This document shows, piece by piece, positions 45,329 to 54,914 of a DNA stretch of 64,000 nucleotides. The stretch lies in assembly GCA_028871555.1 (NCBI GenBank), contig JAGWNA010000004.1:1-64000 (forward strand), read 5' to 3'. Source of the DNA: Lysobacteraceae bacterium. GTDB taxonomy: Bacteria; Pseudomonadota; Gammaproteobacteria; Xanthomonadales; Rhodanobacteraceae. The stretch's first letter is position 1. Every line of letters starts with the position of its first letter. Position numbers and translations under genes: made by a program. A model generated the notes under the pieces. The model was not told the DNA's origin, made no database searches, and worked only from the letters and a program-made list of their open reading frames with translations.

Positions 45329-45710
45329 TGACGATACGCTTAGTCCGAGGGTCATCTGGTTCATAGTTGTATGTCGATCGAGGAAAAATTCCAAGGATAT
45401 GGTGGTGCTTTTTCAATGGAACAAACGCGTAGACCAACCGGTAGCGGCGGCCGCACCGTTCAAGCTCCCACAACTTAAGGCGCCAAAAATTGCGCCCGAG
45501 GCGCATCTGAGAGGTGAGTTGGCACACGTGAAATGGGTGCTCACCCCATCTGTCATCGCCAAAGTCGTGCTGCGTGAGGCGATCCAACAGATCCTGGTCG
45601 CCTGAGAGTTCATCCAGGAACACATCGATTCTGGCGGCGGCCTTCGGATCAGACTCGTACAAGGCATCGAGATCATCTTCCGCGTCTTCATGTACAAGTA
45701 AGTGTAGCAC
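45303..45710 (-). CDS. RelE/HigB-like toxin (GTG start)
   Basis: 135 residues: LLVHEDAEDDLDALYESDPK, KLWELERCGRRYRLVYAFVP and HHHILGIFPRSTYNYEPDDP follow the RelE/ParE fold pattern. The only suitable start is GTG 45710, directly next to a TATAAC palindrome and without a ribosome site, so the transcript may be leaderless. Overlaps the antitoxin by 26 bp. Predicted mRNA-cleaving or gyrase-type toxin; which is not known. Confidence 0.78.
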   Translation of the reverse strand: MLHLLVHEDAEDDLDALYESDPKAAARIDVFLDELSGDQDLLDRLTQHDFGDDRWGEHPFHVCQLTSQMRLGRNFWRLKLWELERCGRRYRLVYAFVPLKKHHHILGIFPRSTYNYEPDDPRTKRIVNAYLELLG

Positions 45711-45711
45711 T

Positions 45712-45729
45712 ATAACGGCCTAGTTATAT
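45712..45729. promoter_or_regulatory. toxin-antitoxin operator/promoter dyad
   Basis: TATAAC-GGCCTA-GTTATA, perfect 6-bp arms immediately upstream of the toxin GTG, overlapping -10-like sequence. Fits autoregulation by the HTH antitoxin. Confidence 0.65.
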
Positions 45730-46042
45730 TCGTCAATCCTGACGTTGGTCACATTGTCGCACACTTACAGAAAAGAGCTGAATTTTTTATCTTTTTAAAT
45801 CAACAACTTAAACTATACGCAGTCAAGTCCGCCTAGAGCAAATGTGAATCGTGGTGCATCTTGCCATTCAGCGCCGAGCCGCGAACGCGCCTTTGGGAGC
45901 GAGGGGCGCAGCCTCGCGGATACGCCCTTTTCCTATCGCGGACGCCGCGGGCCGCACGGCTCCACTTCCAGCGCCCCAGCTCACTCCCTTTCTGTCAAAT
46001 CCGCTTTTCAGCTTTCGCAGACCTCTCGTGTGGAGCTACCAG
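45730..46042. other. 313-bp gap between toxin operon and integrase
   Basis: The first 100 bp are AT-rich and probably hold the toxin-operon promoter. The rest has a small hairpin (GCGAGG/CCTCGC at 45899-45917) and no supported gene. Confidence 0.5.
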
Positions 46043-47077
46043 TCACCCCAACTTCTTCGCCAGATCCTCAGCCCGCGGGTGGTAGTAGCGCTGAAGCATC
46101 CGTAGATCTTTGTGACCCGTAACGCTGCCCAGCTCGACCAAGTTCGGCAGCTTCGTCGAAAGCCGGCTCGTTGCTTCGTGCCGCAGGTCGTGGAAATGCA
46201 GGTTCGAGATGCCCGCTCGGGCCGTGACGCGATTCCACGCCAGCTTTACGGCGTTGGCGGCGACCGGGAACACGCGTGGTTCGTCGGGATCGCGCGGCAA
46301 GTCCTTGAGGATCTTCACAGCGCGCCGAGACAACGGCACCGTCCGCGCATCGCCGTTCTTTGTATCGGGCAGGTGCGCCGTGGCGCGGGAGAGATCGACG
46401 TGTTCCCAGCGCAGGCCGACCAACTCGCCCAGGCGCATGGCCGTTTCCAATGCGACCAGCACCAGGGGCTTGATCCATGGATTACGCGTGCCGACCCGGT
46501 AGTTCCCCGATCGCCTCGCGCCCAAGGTGGGCGCCGCACGATCCTCCAGCGCTTCGAGCAAGCGCGCTTCCTCGTCGTCGTCCAACCGCCTGTCCCGGGC
46601 CTTGCTCGGTGGCGGCAACCGGATCGCGGTCACTGGATTCTCCGGCAACGCGATCAAGAGATCCTTCCGCGCCCATGTGATGACACCGCCCAGCGTCTGC
46701 AACTCACGGCGTACCGTGGCGGGCGCCACCGCTCGCAAGCGTTCGTCGCGCCAGGCAGTCAGCGCCTCCGGGGTCAGGGCAGCGAGGCGCAGATGACCGA
46801 AGTCCTCATGCAAACGGGCAAGGTGGTAGTGCAGCACCTTGGCCGATTTCAACTTGGCGGCCTTCTCCCGCTCGTAGCGTTCCAGCAAATTCCGAAACAG
46901 CAGCTTTTCGGCCGTGCGATAGTCACGCTGCTGGCGGTGATGAACGTCCCGTTCCTCGCTGGCTCCCCAAGCATCGGCCTCGGCCTTGGTGCGGAAGGTC
47001 TTGGAGGCTTCCCGGCCACCTTTCAGTCGAACGCGGGCGCGCCATCGACCATTGGGCCATTGAGTGATGCTTGCCAT
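46043..47077 (-). CDS. Tyrosine-type site-specific integrase
   Basis: 344 residues. An N-terminal arm-binding domain (ITQWPNGRWRARVRLKGGRE), SAM-like core-binding domain (about 55-150) and C-terminal catalytic domain. Catalytic residues are in AMRLGELVGLRW (R215), DTKNGDARTV (K240), HFHDLRHEA (H296, R299), TGHKDLRM (H322) and RYYHP (Y331). All intact, so the element may still excise. It lies about 100 bp inside attR and transcribes away from it, the usual position. Confidence 0.95.
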   Translation of the reverse strand: MASITQWPNGRWRARVRLKGGREASKTFRTKAEADAWGASEERDVHHRQQRDYRTAEKLLFRNLLERYEREKAAKLKSAKVLHYHLARLHEDFGHLRLAALTPEALTAWRDERLRAVAPATVRRELQTLGGVITWARKDLLIALPENPVTAIRLPPPSKARDRRLDDDEEARLLEALEDRAAPTLGARRSGNYRVGTRNPWIKPLVLVALETAMRLGELVGLRWEHVDLSRATAHLPDTKNGDARTVPLSRRAVKILKDLPRDPDEPRVFPVAANAVKLAWNRVTARAGISNLHFHDLRHEATSRLSTKLPNLVELGSVTGHKDLRMLQRYYHPRAEDLAKKLG

Positions 47078-47105
47078 CGGTTGACGCCTCTATGCGGTTT
47101 CCCAG

Positions 47106-47123
47106 TGGCCTAGAATTGGCCTA
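47106..47123. promoter_or_regulatory. candidate integrase/excisionase arm site near attR
   Basis: TGGCCTAGAATTGGCCTA, matching the site near attL at 37784. It sits just upstream of the integrase start, so it may also control the gene. Confidence 0.6.
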
Positions 47124-47174
47124 ATGAGGCAAAAAATAGCTGACAAATCGCATAGGATCAACGTTCCATTTGAA

Positions 47175-47221
<47 letters not shown>

Positions 47222-47236
47222 GAAAGACCACGAATC

Positions 47237-47267
47237 AGGCCACCTCGCATCGGGTGGCCTTTTTTTT
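47237..47267 (+). terminator. original tRNA-Pro terminator, now behind attR
   Basis: AGGCCACC-TCGCATCG-GGTGGCCT followed by seven further T (eight in all). Strong rho-independent terminator that would have served tRNA-Pro before integration. The following 47268-47558 shows no gene. Confidence 0.92.
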
Positions 47268-47558
47268 GTGGCGCCCGCATGCCGACTGCAAGCCGGCGAT
47301 GCCGGCGTCCGGGCCGCCGCGCACCGCACACCGTACGCGCATCGGCAAGCCGGATTGCCCTGCACGGCATTGGCTCGCGCCGCGCCCCGGATCCAGGCAC
47401 TTGCGATCCGGGATCGCTGCGGCGGAGCGGCCGGGATGGCTCAATCCAGGCTGAACGGATCGCGCCGCCCCCGTTCCGGCTGTCAACGGCTCCGCGCTGC
47501 CGGCGTTTTTGTCTCGACCGGTGCACACCCGTGCATCGAATCATCACGGGAGATCGTC

Positions 47559-47912
47559 ATGCGCCATTCCGTTCGCAGCACCAGCCTGCTCCTGATCGGC
47601 TTCATCGCCGTTGCCATTGCCGTGCCATCCATCGCCACTGAACGTCACGATCACGATGGCCATTTTGCGAAGCACCACCCCCGTCGCGATCAGGTGCTTG
47701 ACCGTACGCAACGCCAGAATCACCGCATCACGCATGAGGTCCGCGAAGGTGATCTGTCCCATGGCCAAGCCCATGCCTTGCGTCTCAACGATCGTTCGAT
47801 AGCGCAGCAACAGCGCGCCGCCGCGAAGGCAAACGGCGGCTTCATCACCAGGCAGCAGCAGAAGAGCCTGAACGCCGAACTCAACTCGAACAGCAAGTTG
47901 ATCGGGCACTGA
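47559..47912 (+). CDS. Small exported Gln/Arg-rich protein
   Basis: 117 residues with a signal peptide (LLLIGFIAVAIAVPSIA). The mature part follows the pattern of a repeated helix motif common in periplasmic stress proteins of proteobacteria: HRITHEVREGDLSHGQAHAL and FITRQQQKSLNAELN, where the family has GxxxGxLTxxE...L. Function unknown. ATG 47559 preceded by GGGAG at 9 bp. Confidence 0.7.
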   Translation: MRHSVRSTSLLLIGFIAVAIAVPSIATERHDHDGHFAKHHPRRDQVLDRTQRQNHRITHEVREGDLSHGQAHALRLNDRSIAQQQRAAAKANGGFITRQQQKSLNAELNSNSKLIGH

Positions 47913-48011
47913 ACATGCTCCCTGCGATCGGGCGCGATACTCCGGCATCCGGCAATGTCTGCGGGATCATGCCCCAGCCACCCTGATTGCAGCAGCCAAT
48001 CCCGCACGATC

Positions 48012-48690
48012 GAGCAGGAGGGGGAGTTGCCTCCCCCCTCCTCTCACACCACCGTACGTGCGGTTCCGCATACGGCGGTTCATGAAAGACACTGGAGTCG
48101 TCGCGACGTATCAAGCAGCGACACCAGCCCCAGACGATCAAAGAAGAACCTCCTCCGGAAGGCGGCATTCATGTGGCTCGCACCACTGTTCCACCACCCC
48201 CCGTTGATTGAAGGCCGAGCGGAACGCTCGCTCCTGCGCCAGCCCCGCCTTCATCAGGTTTCGGCACGCGTATCTCCAGGCGCTTCCACTGCCGCCACAA
48301 CATGCAACGCAGCTTGCGCCTGAGCCAGCCGTCTAACTCCTCCAGCCTCCGGCCCCCCGCTTGGTTTCGGTCAGCCTGAAGTGGGCCGCCCAGCCGCGCA
48401 GGACCGGATTCAGTTCGGCGATGGCATGGCTCAGACTTCGCCCTCTCGCCCCTTTGAGCACTTCGCGGGTTTTGCCTTCCAGCCGTTTCAGGCTGGCCGG
48501 CGCGATCCGCAGCTTTGAAGCCTTGGGCCAGCTCAGGCTGCAGCCCAGAAACTTCCTCTTCCACGGCGACGCCACCGCGCTCTTGGCCTCATTGACCCTG
48601 AGCTTGAGCCGCTTCGGTAAGTATCCCCGGCCTTTCTCCGCTTGCGGAGTCGCGCCCGCGCCATTTCCGGATCGCGCGCCGGGGTCTGCC
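48012..48690 (-). pseudogene. 3' remnant of a group II intron with maturase fragment
   Basis: Minus strand. A frame encodes LKLRVNEAKSAV, PWKRKFLGCSLSWPKASKLR, GRSLSHAIAELNPVLRGW and FRLTETKR, the thumb/maturase region of group II intron reverse transcriptases. It shifts at about 48355 to EELDGWLRRKLRCMLWRQWK, and again later to GASHMNAAF and FFDRLGLVSLLD, ending at 48080. After the stop comes a domain-V-like hairpin (48046-48082, GCCGTATGCGG and CCGCACGTACGG) and a domain-VI-like stem near 48020-48044. The 5' intron and RT core are gone. Confidence 0.85.
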
Positions 48691-48739
48691 TGCCCCGTCT
48701 TCTTGATGATGGCGTGCAGGACACGATGCATTCGCCCAC

Positions 48740-48925
48740 CACGGTGCAGTAGTCGGCGGCGATTCAAGTAGTCGTGGCGGTCGTGGTGCTTGGCCTGCAC
48801 GCCACCCAGCCCGTGGTTTCGAAGCCGGGCGCGAATCTCCATGCTCACGGCAGCGGCAGCAAGGCGCGTTTCCACGGTGCGACGCAGGTCGCCCAGCGAC
48901 GTGCCGTACCACTCTGTCGACGTCC
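48740..48925 (-). pseudogene. decayed C-terminal fragment of a tyrosine integrase
   Basis: Minus-strand frame with EWYGTSLGDLRRTVETRLAA and RLRNHGLGGVQAKHHDRHDY, matching the end of phage-type integrases that finish in SHGLGGVQ-RHYDRHDY with the nucleophile tyrosine. Only about 60 residues remain, joined to the intron fragment. Marks an older integration event beside the efflux operon. Confidence 0.65.
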
Positions 48926-48956
48926 TTATTTCGAGCAGCGTGAAGTCTGGGTCCGG

Positions 48957-51900
48957 TCACACCTCCAGCCGATCGTCCGGCCGCGCCACCAGCATGTACA
49001 GCACGGGCATCAGGAACACGCTGATCAGCAGCCGGGTGAACAGGCCGCTGACGATGACCAGGGCGAACGGCCGCTGGGTGTCGGTGCCGATGCCGGTGGC
49101 GAGCGCCGCGGGCAGCAGGCCCAGGGCCGCCACCAGTGCGGTCATCATGATCGGGCGCAGGCGCAGGATCGCGCCTTCGCGGATGGCTTGGGCGAGGGTG
49201 GTGCCGTTGCGGCGCAGTTCGTTGACATAGGACACGTAGACGACGGCGGTCTGCACCGAGACGCCGAACAGGGCCAGGAAGCCGATGCCGGAGGATACCG
49301 AGAACGGCGTGCCGGTGATCCACAATGCCACGATGCCACCCACCGGGGCCGACAGCACGACGCCGAGCACGGTGATGAAGGGAAACTTGAAGTTGCTGTA
49401 GAGGGCGAACAGCAGCAGGAAGATCAGGCCCAGGGTCAGCGGCAGAATCACGTTCAACTGGTGGCGTGAAGCGGTGTACTGCGTGTATTCCCCGCCCCAG
49501 TCCAGGCGATAGCCCTGCGGCAGCGCGATCTTCCGCTTGACCTGTCCGATGGCGTCGCCCACCGCGCCGGCCAGGTCGCGTCCCTGCACCGAGAACTGCA
49601 CGCCGATGTAGCGCGAATTGTCCTGGCGGTAAATGAACGAGGCGCCGTTGGTCACCCGGATATCCGCGAACTGCTTGAGCGGAATCTGCTGCCCGCCGGG
49701 TGTGGCCACCAGGATGTTGCCGATTTCCCCGGGGTTGTCGCGATACCGGCGCTCGAGGCGGACGACCAGATCGAACTGCTTTTCGCCCTGCACCACCTGG
49801 GTCGCCACGCTGCCGCCGATGGCGGTCTGGATCACGCCATTGATGTCGTCCACGTTCAAGCCGTAGCGGGCGATCTGCGCACGGTCGATCCTGATGCTCA
49901 GGCTCGGCTGGCCGAGTTCCTTCACCAGGGTCACGTCGCGGATGCCGCGCACCTGCTGCAGCACCCGCTTGATGGCTTTGCCTTTCTGCTGCAGCGTATT
50001 CAGATCCGGGCCGAAGACCTTGACGGCAAGCGCGCTTTTCAGCCCCGTTTCCGCCTCGTCCACCGCATCCTCCGCGGGCTGGGTGTAGTTGAACGTGATG
50101 CCGGGGAAGGACTCGAGCTTGCGGTTGATCGCCGCGATCAGTTCCGGCTTGGTGTGGTACGCCCCGTTCCACTGCGAATAGGGCTTCAGGCCCACGTAGA
50201 ACTCGACGTTGAAGAAGCCGGTGGAATCGGTGCCGTCGTCGGGACGCCCGAGCTCGGAGGCGACCGTGGTGACTTCGGGGAACGAGCTCAATATGTCGCG
50301 TATCTTCGGCGCGATCCTGGCCGATTCGTCGAACGAGATGGTGTACGGCATCGTGGCGCGCACCCACAGCGCACCCTCGTCCATGTGCGGCATGAACTCC
50401 GCACCGATGCGCGGAATCAGCAGCAGCGACGCCAGCAGCAGGATCGCCGAACCGGCGGTGACGCCCCACGGACGGGCCAGGCAGAAATCCAGGCCCTTGA
50501 CGTAACCCGACTTGATCCATTCAAAGGCGGCGTTGTGCCGCTCGCGCACGCCCTTGCGCATGAACCACGCACACAGCACCGGCAGCAGTGTCAGCGTGAC
50601 CGCCAGCGAGCCGACCAGGGCGAAGATCATCGTGTCGGCCATCGGCTTGAACAACGTGCCCGAAGGCCCCGCCAGCACATAGATCGGCAGGAAGCTGACC
50701 ACGATCACCGCGACGGCGTAGAACAGCGGGCGATCCACTTCCGCCGCTGCGTCGCGGATGATTTCCCTGACGTTGAGCGGCGTCCCTTCGCGCAGTGCGA
50801 TCTGGCGGTAGATGTTTTCCACCATCACCACCGCGCCGTCCACCAGGATGCCGAAATCCACCGCGCCGATGGACAGCAGGTTGGCCGAGGCGTTTTGCAC
50901 ATCGAGACAGACGAACGCGAACAGCAGGGCCAGCGGGATGGTGGTGGCGACGATCAACCCCGCACGGAAATCGTAGAGAAAGAAGATCAGGACCACCACC
51001 ACCAGCAGCATGCCGCGCAGCAGGTTCTGCTCCACGGTCCCGGTGGTCAGCTTGATCAGGTCGATACGATCGTAGAATGGATGCACCTTGACGTCTTTGG
51101 GCAGGATCTGCTCGTTGAGCTCCCTGGTTTTCGCTTCGACCCGCTTCAGCACGTCCTGGGTCTTTTCGCCGGTACGCTGCAGGATCACGCCCTCCACGGC
51201 GTCATTCTGCTTCTGGTAGCCGAATTCACCCAGGCGCGGCGCGATGCCGATGACCACGCGGCCGACATCCTTGACCAGGACCGGGGTGCCGTCGTGCACC
51301 GCCAGCACCACGTTGCCGATGTCCTCGATGCTTTCCAGGCGGCCCTTGCCGCGCACGTAGTAGAACTGGCCGCCCTGCGAATAGAAGCCGCCGCCGGCGT
51401 TGTTGTTGTTTGCCGCCAGTGCCGCCTTCACCTGGGTTGCCGACAGGCCGACCGCCGCCATCCTGGTCTGATCGAGCAGCACCTGGTATTGCATGGTGCC
51501 GCCACCGAAACCCGAATCGTCGGCCACGCCGGGAACGGATTTGTACTGCGGCGAAACCACCCAGTCGTCGATCGTCTTGAGCTCCATCGGCGAGCGGTCG
51601 GGGCTTTGCAGCACGTAGCGGTAGATCAGGCCCGAGGGCGACGACATCGGCGACACCGACGGGGTCACGCCGTCGGGCAGACCCAGACCGCCCATCCGGT
51701 TGAACACCTCCTGCCGGGCGAAATAGTTGTCGGTACCGCCGTGGAACGTGATGATGACGTCGGACAATCCGTACAGCGAGATCGAGCGGATCGTGGCCGT
51801 CTTCGGAATGCCGTTCATGCCGATTTCGACGGGCACCGTGATCAGCCGCTCCACTTCCTCGGCGGCGTGCCCGGGCCACTGGGTGATGATCTCGACGATC

Positions 51901-52082
51901 GGTGGCGACAGATCCGGATACGCATCCACCGGCAGGCGCGCCAGCGAACGCGTGCCGGCGCCGGTCAGCATCAGCGTCATCAGCAGGACGAGCAGGGGCT
52001 GCGCCAGCGACGAAGCCACGATCCGGTTCATGATCGAAGCCGTGCGCGGCACGGACTCGGTGGAGGGAAGTTGCTCGCTCAT
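48957..52082 (-). CDS. HME-RND heavy-metal efflux pump, CzcA-like
   Basis: Inner-membrane proton-driven pump, 1041 residues, 12 membrane segments in the RND pattern. The transmembrane-4 motif DFGILVDGAVVMVEN carries the Asp/Asp/Glu set typical of HME-RND metal pumps of the Zn/Co/Cd or related groups. The frame upstream of 52082 overlaps the adaptor gene; ATG 52082 sits in an ATGA overlap with it. Metal specificity cannot be told from sequence here. Last gene of the efflux operon. Confidence 0.93.
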   Translation of the reverse strand: MSEQLPSTESVPRTASIMNRIVASSLAQPLLVLLMTLMLTGAGTRSLARLPVDAYPDLSPPIVEIITQWPGHAAEEVERLITVPVEIGMNGIPKTATIRSISLYGLSDVIITFHGGTDNYFARQEVFNRMGGLGLPDGVTPSVSPMSSPSGLIYRYVLQSPDRSPMELKTIDDWVVSPQYKSVPGVADDSGFGGGTMQYQVLLDQTRMAAVGLSATQVKAALAANNNNAGGGFYSQGGQFYYVRGKGRLESIEDIGNVVLAVHDGTPVLVKDVGRVVIGIAPRLGEFGYQKQNDAVEGVILQRTGEKTQDVLKRVEAKTRELNEQILPKDVKVHPFYDRIDLIKLTTGTVEQNLLRGMLLVVVVLIFFLYDFRAGLIVATTIPLALLFAFVCLDVQNASANLLSIGAVDFGILVDGAVVMVENIYRQIALREGTPLNVREIIRDAAAEVDRPLFYAVAVIVVSFLPIYVLAGPSGTLFKPMADTMIFALVGSLAVTLTLLPVLCAWFMRKGVRERHNAAFEWIKSGYVKGLDFCLARPWGVTAGSAILLLASLLLIPRIGAEFMPHMDEGALWVRATMPYTISFDESARIAPKIRDILSSFPEVTTVASELGRPDDGTDSTGFFNVEFYVGLKPYSQWNGAYHTKPELIAAINRKLESFPGITFNYTQPAEDAVDEAETGLKSALAVKVFGPDLNTLQQKGKAIKRVLQQVRGIRDVTLVKELGQPSLSIRIDRAQIARYGLNVDDINGVIQTAIGGSVATQVVQGEKQFDLVVRLERRYRDNPGEIGNILVATPGGQQIPLKQFADIRVTNGASFIYRQDNSRYIGVQFSVQGRDLAGAVGDAIGQVKRKIALPQGYRLDWGGEYTQYTASRHQLNVILPLTLGLIFLLLFALYSNFKFPFITVLGVVLSAPVGGIVALWITGTPFSVSSGIGFLALFGVSVQTAVVYVSYVNELRRNGTTLAQAIREGAILRLRPIMMTALVAALGLLPAALATGIGTDTQRPFALVIVSGLFTRLLISVFLMPVLYMLVARPDDRLEV

Positions 52083-53272
52083 TGGTTTTGCATGAACTGG
52101 ACGAAGATGCCGCCATCGACCACGACGCGGTCGCCCGGCTTGAGCCCGTCGGGGATCTCGTACCGATCCCCGGCCCGATAACCCAGGGTCACGCTGCGCC
52201 GGGCGAAGCTGCCGTCGGGTTCGGCGACATACACGAATGGCAGGTTCTCGTCGTTGCGCAAGATCGCCGACACCGGGATCAGCAGGCCGCTGCTTTTCCG
52301 GCGGGAGCGAATCGTCACGCTGACGTACATCTGCTTCTTCAGGAAGTCGCCCGGGTTGTCGACGACCACCCGCGCGATCACCGAGCGCGTATCGGGATTC
52401 ACCACGGCCGAAATATTGCCGACGGTCCCGGAAAAGTTTTTCGATCCGATGCCGGTGATTATCTCGGCCGGGTCGCCGACATTGACTGATGCAAGGTCGT
52501 CGGCGGAGATCTGCGCCATCACCCAGACGCGCGAGAGGTTGGCCACGACAAAGCACGGCGTGCTGCCCGCCTGCAGGAGCTGGCCGGGCGTGATCAGTTT
52601 TTCCACCACGGTCCCCGTGACCGGCGCGCGGATCGTGCCCCCGATGCGCGAAATCGGCCGTCCCGCCTGGATATCCCGGATGGTCTTCGGGTCGACATCC
52701 AGCGAGACCAGCGCCTGCAGGGCGGCGTCGCGGTCCGCCTCGGCGCTGCTGGCATCGGTGGCCGCCTGCTCCGCCTCGCGCCGGGCTACGCCGCCATGCG
52801 CGAGCAGATCCTTGTCCATATCGGCCAGCCGGCGGGCGTTCCTGGCGCTGACCAGCGCCTTGCTGTACGCGCTGACGGCGGCCGCGAAGTCGGGTGAATC
52901 CACCACCGCCAGCGGCTGGCCCCTGCGAACCCTGTCGCCGGAGGACACCAGCAGCCGCGACACCGGCCCGGAAAAGGGCGCCAGCACGCTGGTGGCCTGG
53001 TCGTTGTCGAAATCCACCGTGCCGGTGGTCTGCACCGTCCTGCGGTAGTCCGATGCCGCCACCGTGTACAGACGGATGTGCTGACGCTGCGTCGCCGTCA
53101 ACGTCACGTCGCCGGCCGTGGCCGATGGTGGCTGTGCATCGCTCCCGGGCCGGGACGAGCAGCCGGTGCCCAGTGCGATCGTGGCCAGCGCCATCGCGAC
53201 AACGGCAAGCGTGCGCGGGAACCTGGCCCGGCTTCGCGCAGACGGCGCCCCGGCAGAGGAATCATTTTTCAT
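52079..53272 (-). CDS. RND efflux periplasmic adaptor (CzcB-like lipoprotein)
   Basis: 397-residue membrane-fusion protein. The signal ends at a lipobox (IALGTGC, Cys about residue 38), so it is a lipoprotein. Barrel-sandwich parts are in LAPFSGPVSRLLVSSGDRV and GTIRAPVTGTVVEKLITPGQ, with a helical hairpin of about 100 residues between. No His-rich metal site at the N-terminus. ATG 53272 overlaps the outer-membrane gene by 11 bp. Confidence 0.92.
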   Translation of the reverse strand: MKNDSSAGAPSARSRARFPRTLAVVAMALATIALGTGCSSRPGSDAQPPSATAGDVTLTATQRQHIRLYTVAASDYRRTVQTTGTVDFDNDQATSVLAPFSGPVSRLLVSSGDRVRRGQPLAVVDSPDFAAAVSAYSKALVSARNARRLADMDKDLLAHGGVARREAEQAATDASSAEADRDAALQALVSLDVDPKTIRDIQAGRPISRIGGTIRAPVTGTVVEKLITPGQLLQAGSTPCFVVANLSRVWVMAQISADDLASVNVGDPAEIITGIGSKNFSGTVGNISAVVNPDTRSVIARVVVDNPGDFLKKQMYVSVTIRSRRKSSGLLIPVSAILRNDENLPFVYVAEPDGSFARRSVTLGYRAGDRYEIPDGLKPGDRVVVDGGIFVQFMQNQ

Positions 53273-54893
53273 GCTTGTCCTGAATTGAACCCACCTGGAC
53301 CGGTTGTCCGCGCGGGGTGCTTGTCTGGTTTTGATCGTGCCGGTCAGGCTCGCCCCGGTTCCACCAGCCGCCGCCAAGTGCCTGGAACAACGCCGCCGTG
53401 TCGGCATAGCGATTGGCCCGTGCCTGCACCATGCTGATCCGCGCCTGCTGATAAGCCTGTTCGGCGCTCAGCAGCGAGAGATAGCTGGCATAGCCGTCCT
53501 TCCATTGCTGCCGGGATAAATCAAGCGTGACCCTGGCCGCATCTGCCGCGGTCGCCGCCGCCTTCAACCCTTCGGCATCCTGTTCAAGCGCGGCCAGTGT
53601 GTCGGCGACATTCTGGAAGGCCGTCAGCACCGTGCTGCGATATTGCTCCGCCGCCTGCACATAGGCCGCCTTCGCGGCACGCTCCTGATGCAGCAGCGCC
53701 CCGCCCTGGAAAATGGGCACCGTCACGGCAGCGCCAAGATCCCAGAAACCCGTGCCCGACTTGAACACCTGCCCCATGGCCAGCGCCGTACTGCCGACAT
53801 CCGCACTCAATGCAATGTTGGGCAGCCGGTTCGCCGCGGCGATGCCGATCTGGGCGCTGGCGGCATGCAGGTTGGCCTCGGCCTGCAGCACATCCGGACG
53901 CTGCGCCACGAGCTTCGAAGGCAGACTGAGCGGCAGATCCGTCGGCAATTGCAGACTCGACAACTCGATTTTCCCGTCCGCGGCCTGACTCGGAAACCGG
54001 CCGACGAGAACGGCCAGCAGGTTGCGGGTCTGAGTCAACTGCTTGATCAGCGGCGGCAAAGTGGCCTGAACCTGCGCAAGCTGCGATTTCTGCGCGGCGA
54101 CATCGAGCCGGCCTGCATAGCCCTTGGCCAACTGATGCTGCACGATCTGCAGCATCATGAAATCGATATCGACCAGCTGGCGCGTCGCGTCTATCTGTTC
54201 CCGCAACGCCCCCTCCTGAACCACGGCTGCCACTACATTGGCACTCAGCGTGATCTGTGCCGCGATCATCTGGAAACGAACAGCCTGTTCCTGCGCCCGC
54301 AATGACTCCATCGTCCGCCGGCTCAGACCGAAAACATCGGGCACGTACGAAACGCTGACCTGCGGGGTGAACAGGCTGTATTGAAAGATGTTCGCATCGG
54401 GCGTGGGCGAGATCAGTTCCGATTGTTTCTGCCGGCTGGCAGAAAAGCTGCCGGTGACACTGGGGTAGTACGTGCCGCGTTGCGCCAGCACATTTTCCCT
54501 GGCCACCGACAGCGCCGCCTGCGCCGCCTTGAGGTCGGGGTTGTTCTTCAGCGACTGCTCGATCAGGCTGTCGAGCGCGCTGGAGTGGAACAACTTCCAC
54601 CAATCCGCGGGTATCTCGCCGCCCCCGGCAAAGCGCTGGGCCTCCCCGCCGACGACGTTCGCACTGCTGGCCGTGACCGGCAGCGGACCGGTCGTGTAAC
54701 TGCCGACTTGCGGCGGCGCAGGCTTCTTGAAGTCGGGGCCCACGGCACAACCGGCGACAAGGGCTGCTGCCAGAACCGCGGCCACGCGCAGAACACGCAA
54801 TGGCGACGTTCCGGCAGGAAGCGCTACCTTGCTTGTCGCCTCGTCCGACATGGCAACGGTCTGGACCGGCACATCAGACCACGTTTTGTTCAT
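53262..54893 (-). CDS. Outer-membrane efflux lipoprotein (NodT family)
   Basis: TolC-like outer-membrane channel of about 543 residues, first gene of the operon. Lipobox LVAGC, followed by VGPDFKKPAPP, then two repeats of the OEP family (DSLIEQSLKNNPDLKAAQAA; QRPDVLQAEANLHAASAQIG). Start is ATG 54893 or the later ATG 54851, which gives a more usual signal peptide; neither has a strong ribosome site. Confidence 0.92.
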   Translation of the reverse strand: MNKTWSDVPVQTVAMSDEATSKVALPAGTSPLRVLRVAAVLAAALVAGCAVGPDFKKPAPPQVGSYTTGPLPVTASSANVVGGEAQRFAGGGEIPADWWKLFHSSALDSLIEQSLKNNPDLKAAQAALSVARENVLAQRGTYYPSVTGSFSASRQKQSELISPTPDANIFQYSLFTPQVSVSYVPDVFGLSRRTMESLRAQEQAVRFQMIAAQITLSANVVAAVVQEGALREQIDATRQLVDIDFMMLQIVQHQLAKGYAGRLDVAAQKSQLAQVQATLPPLIKQLTQTRNLLAVLVGRFPSQAADGKIELSSLQLPTDLPLSLPSKLVAQRPDVLQAEANLHAASAQIGIAAANRLPNIALSADVGSTALAMGQVFKSGTGFWDLGAAVTVPIFQGGALLHQERAAKAAYVQAAEQYRSTVLTAFQNVADTLAALEQDAEGLKAAATAADAARVTLDLSRQQWKDGYASYLSLLSAEQAYQQARISMVQARANRYADTAALFQALGGGWWNRGEPDRHDQNQTSTPRGQPVQVGSIQDKHEK

Positions 54894-54914
54894 GCGCACG
54901 CATCGCCGGGAAAG

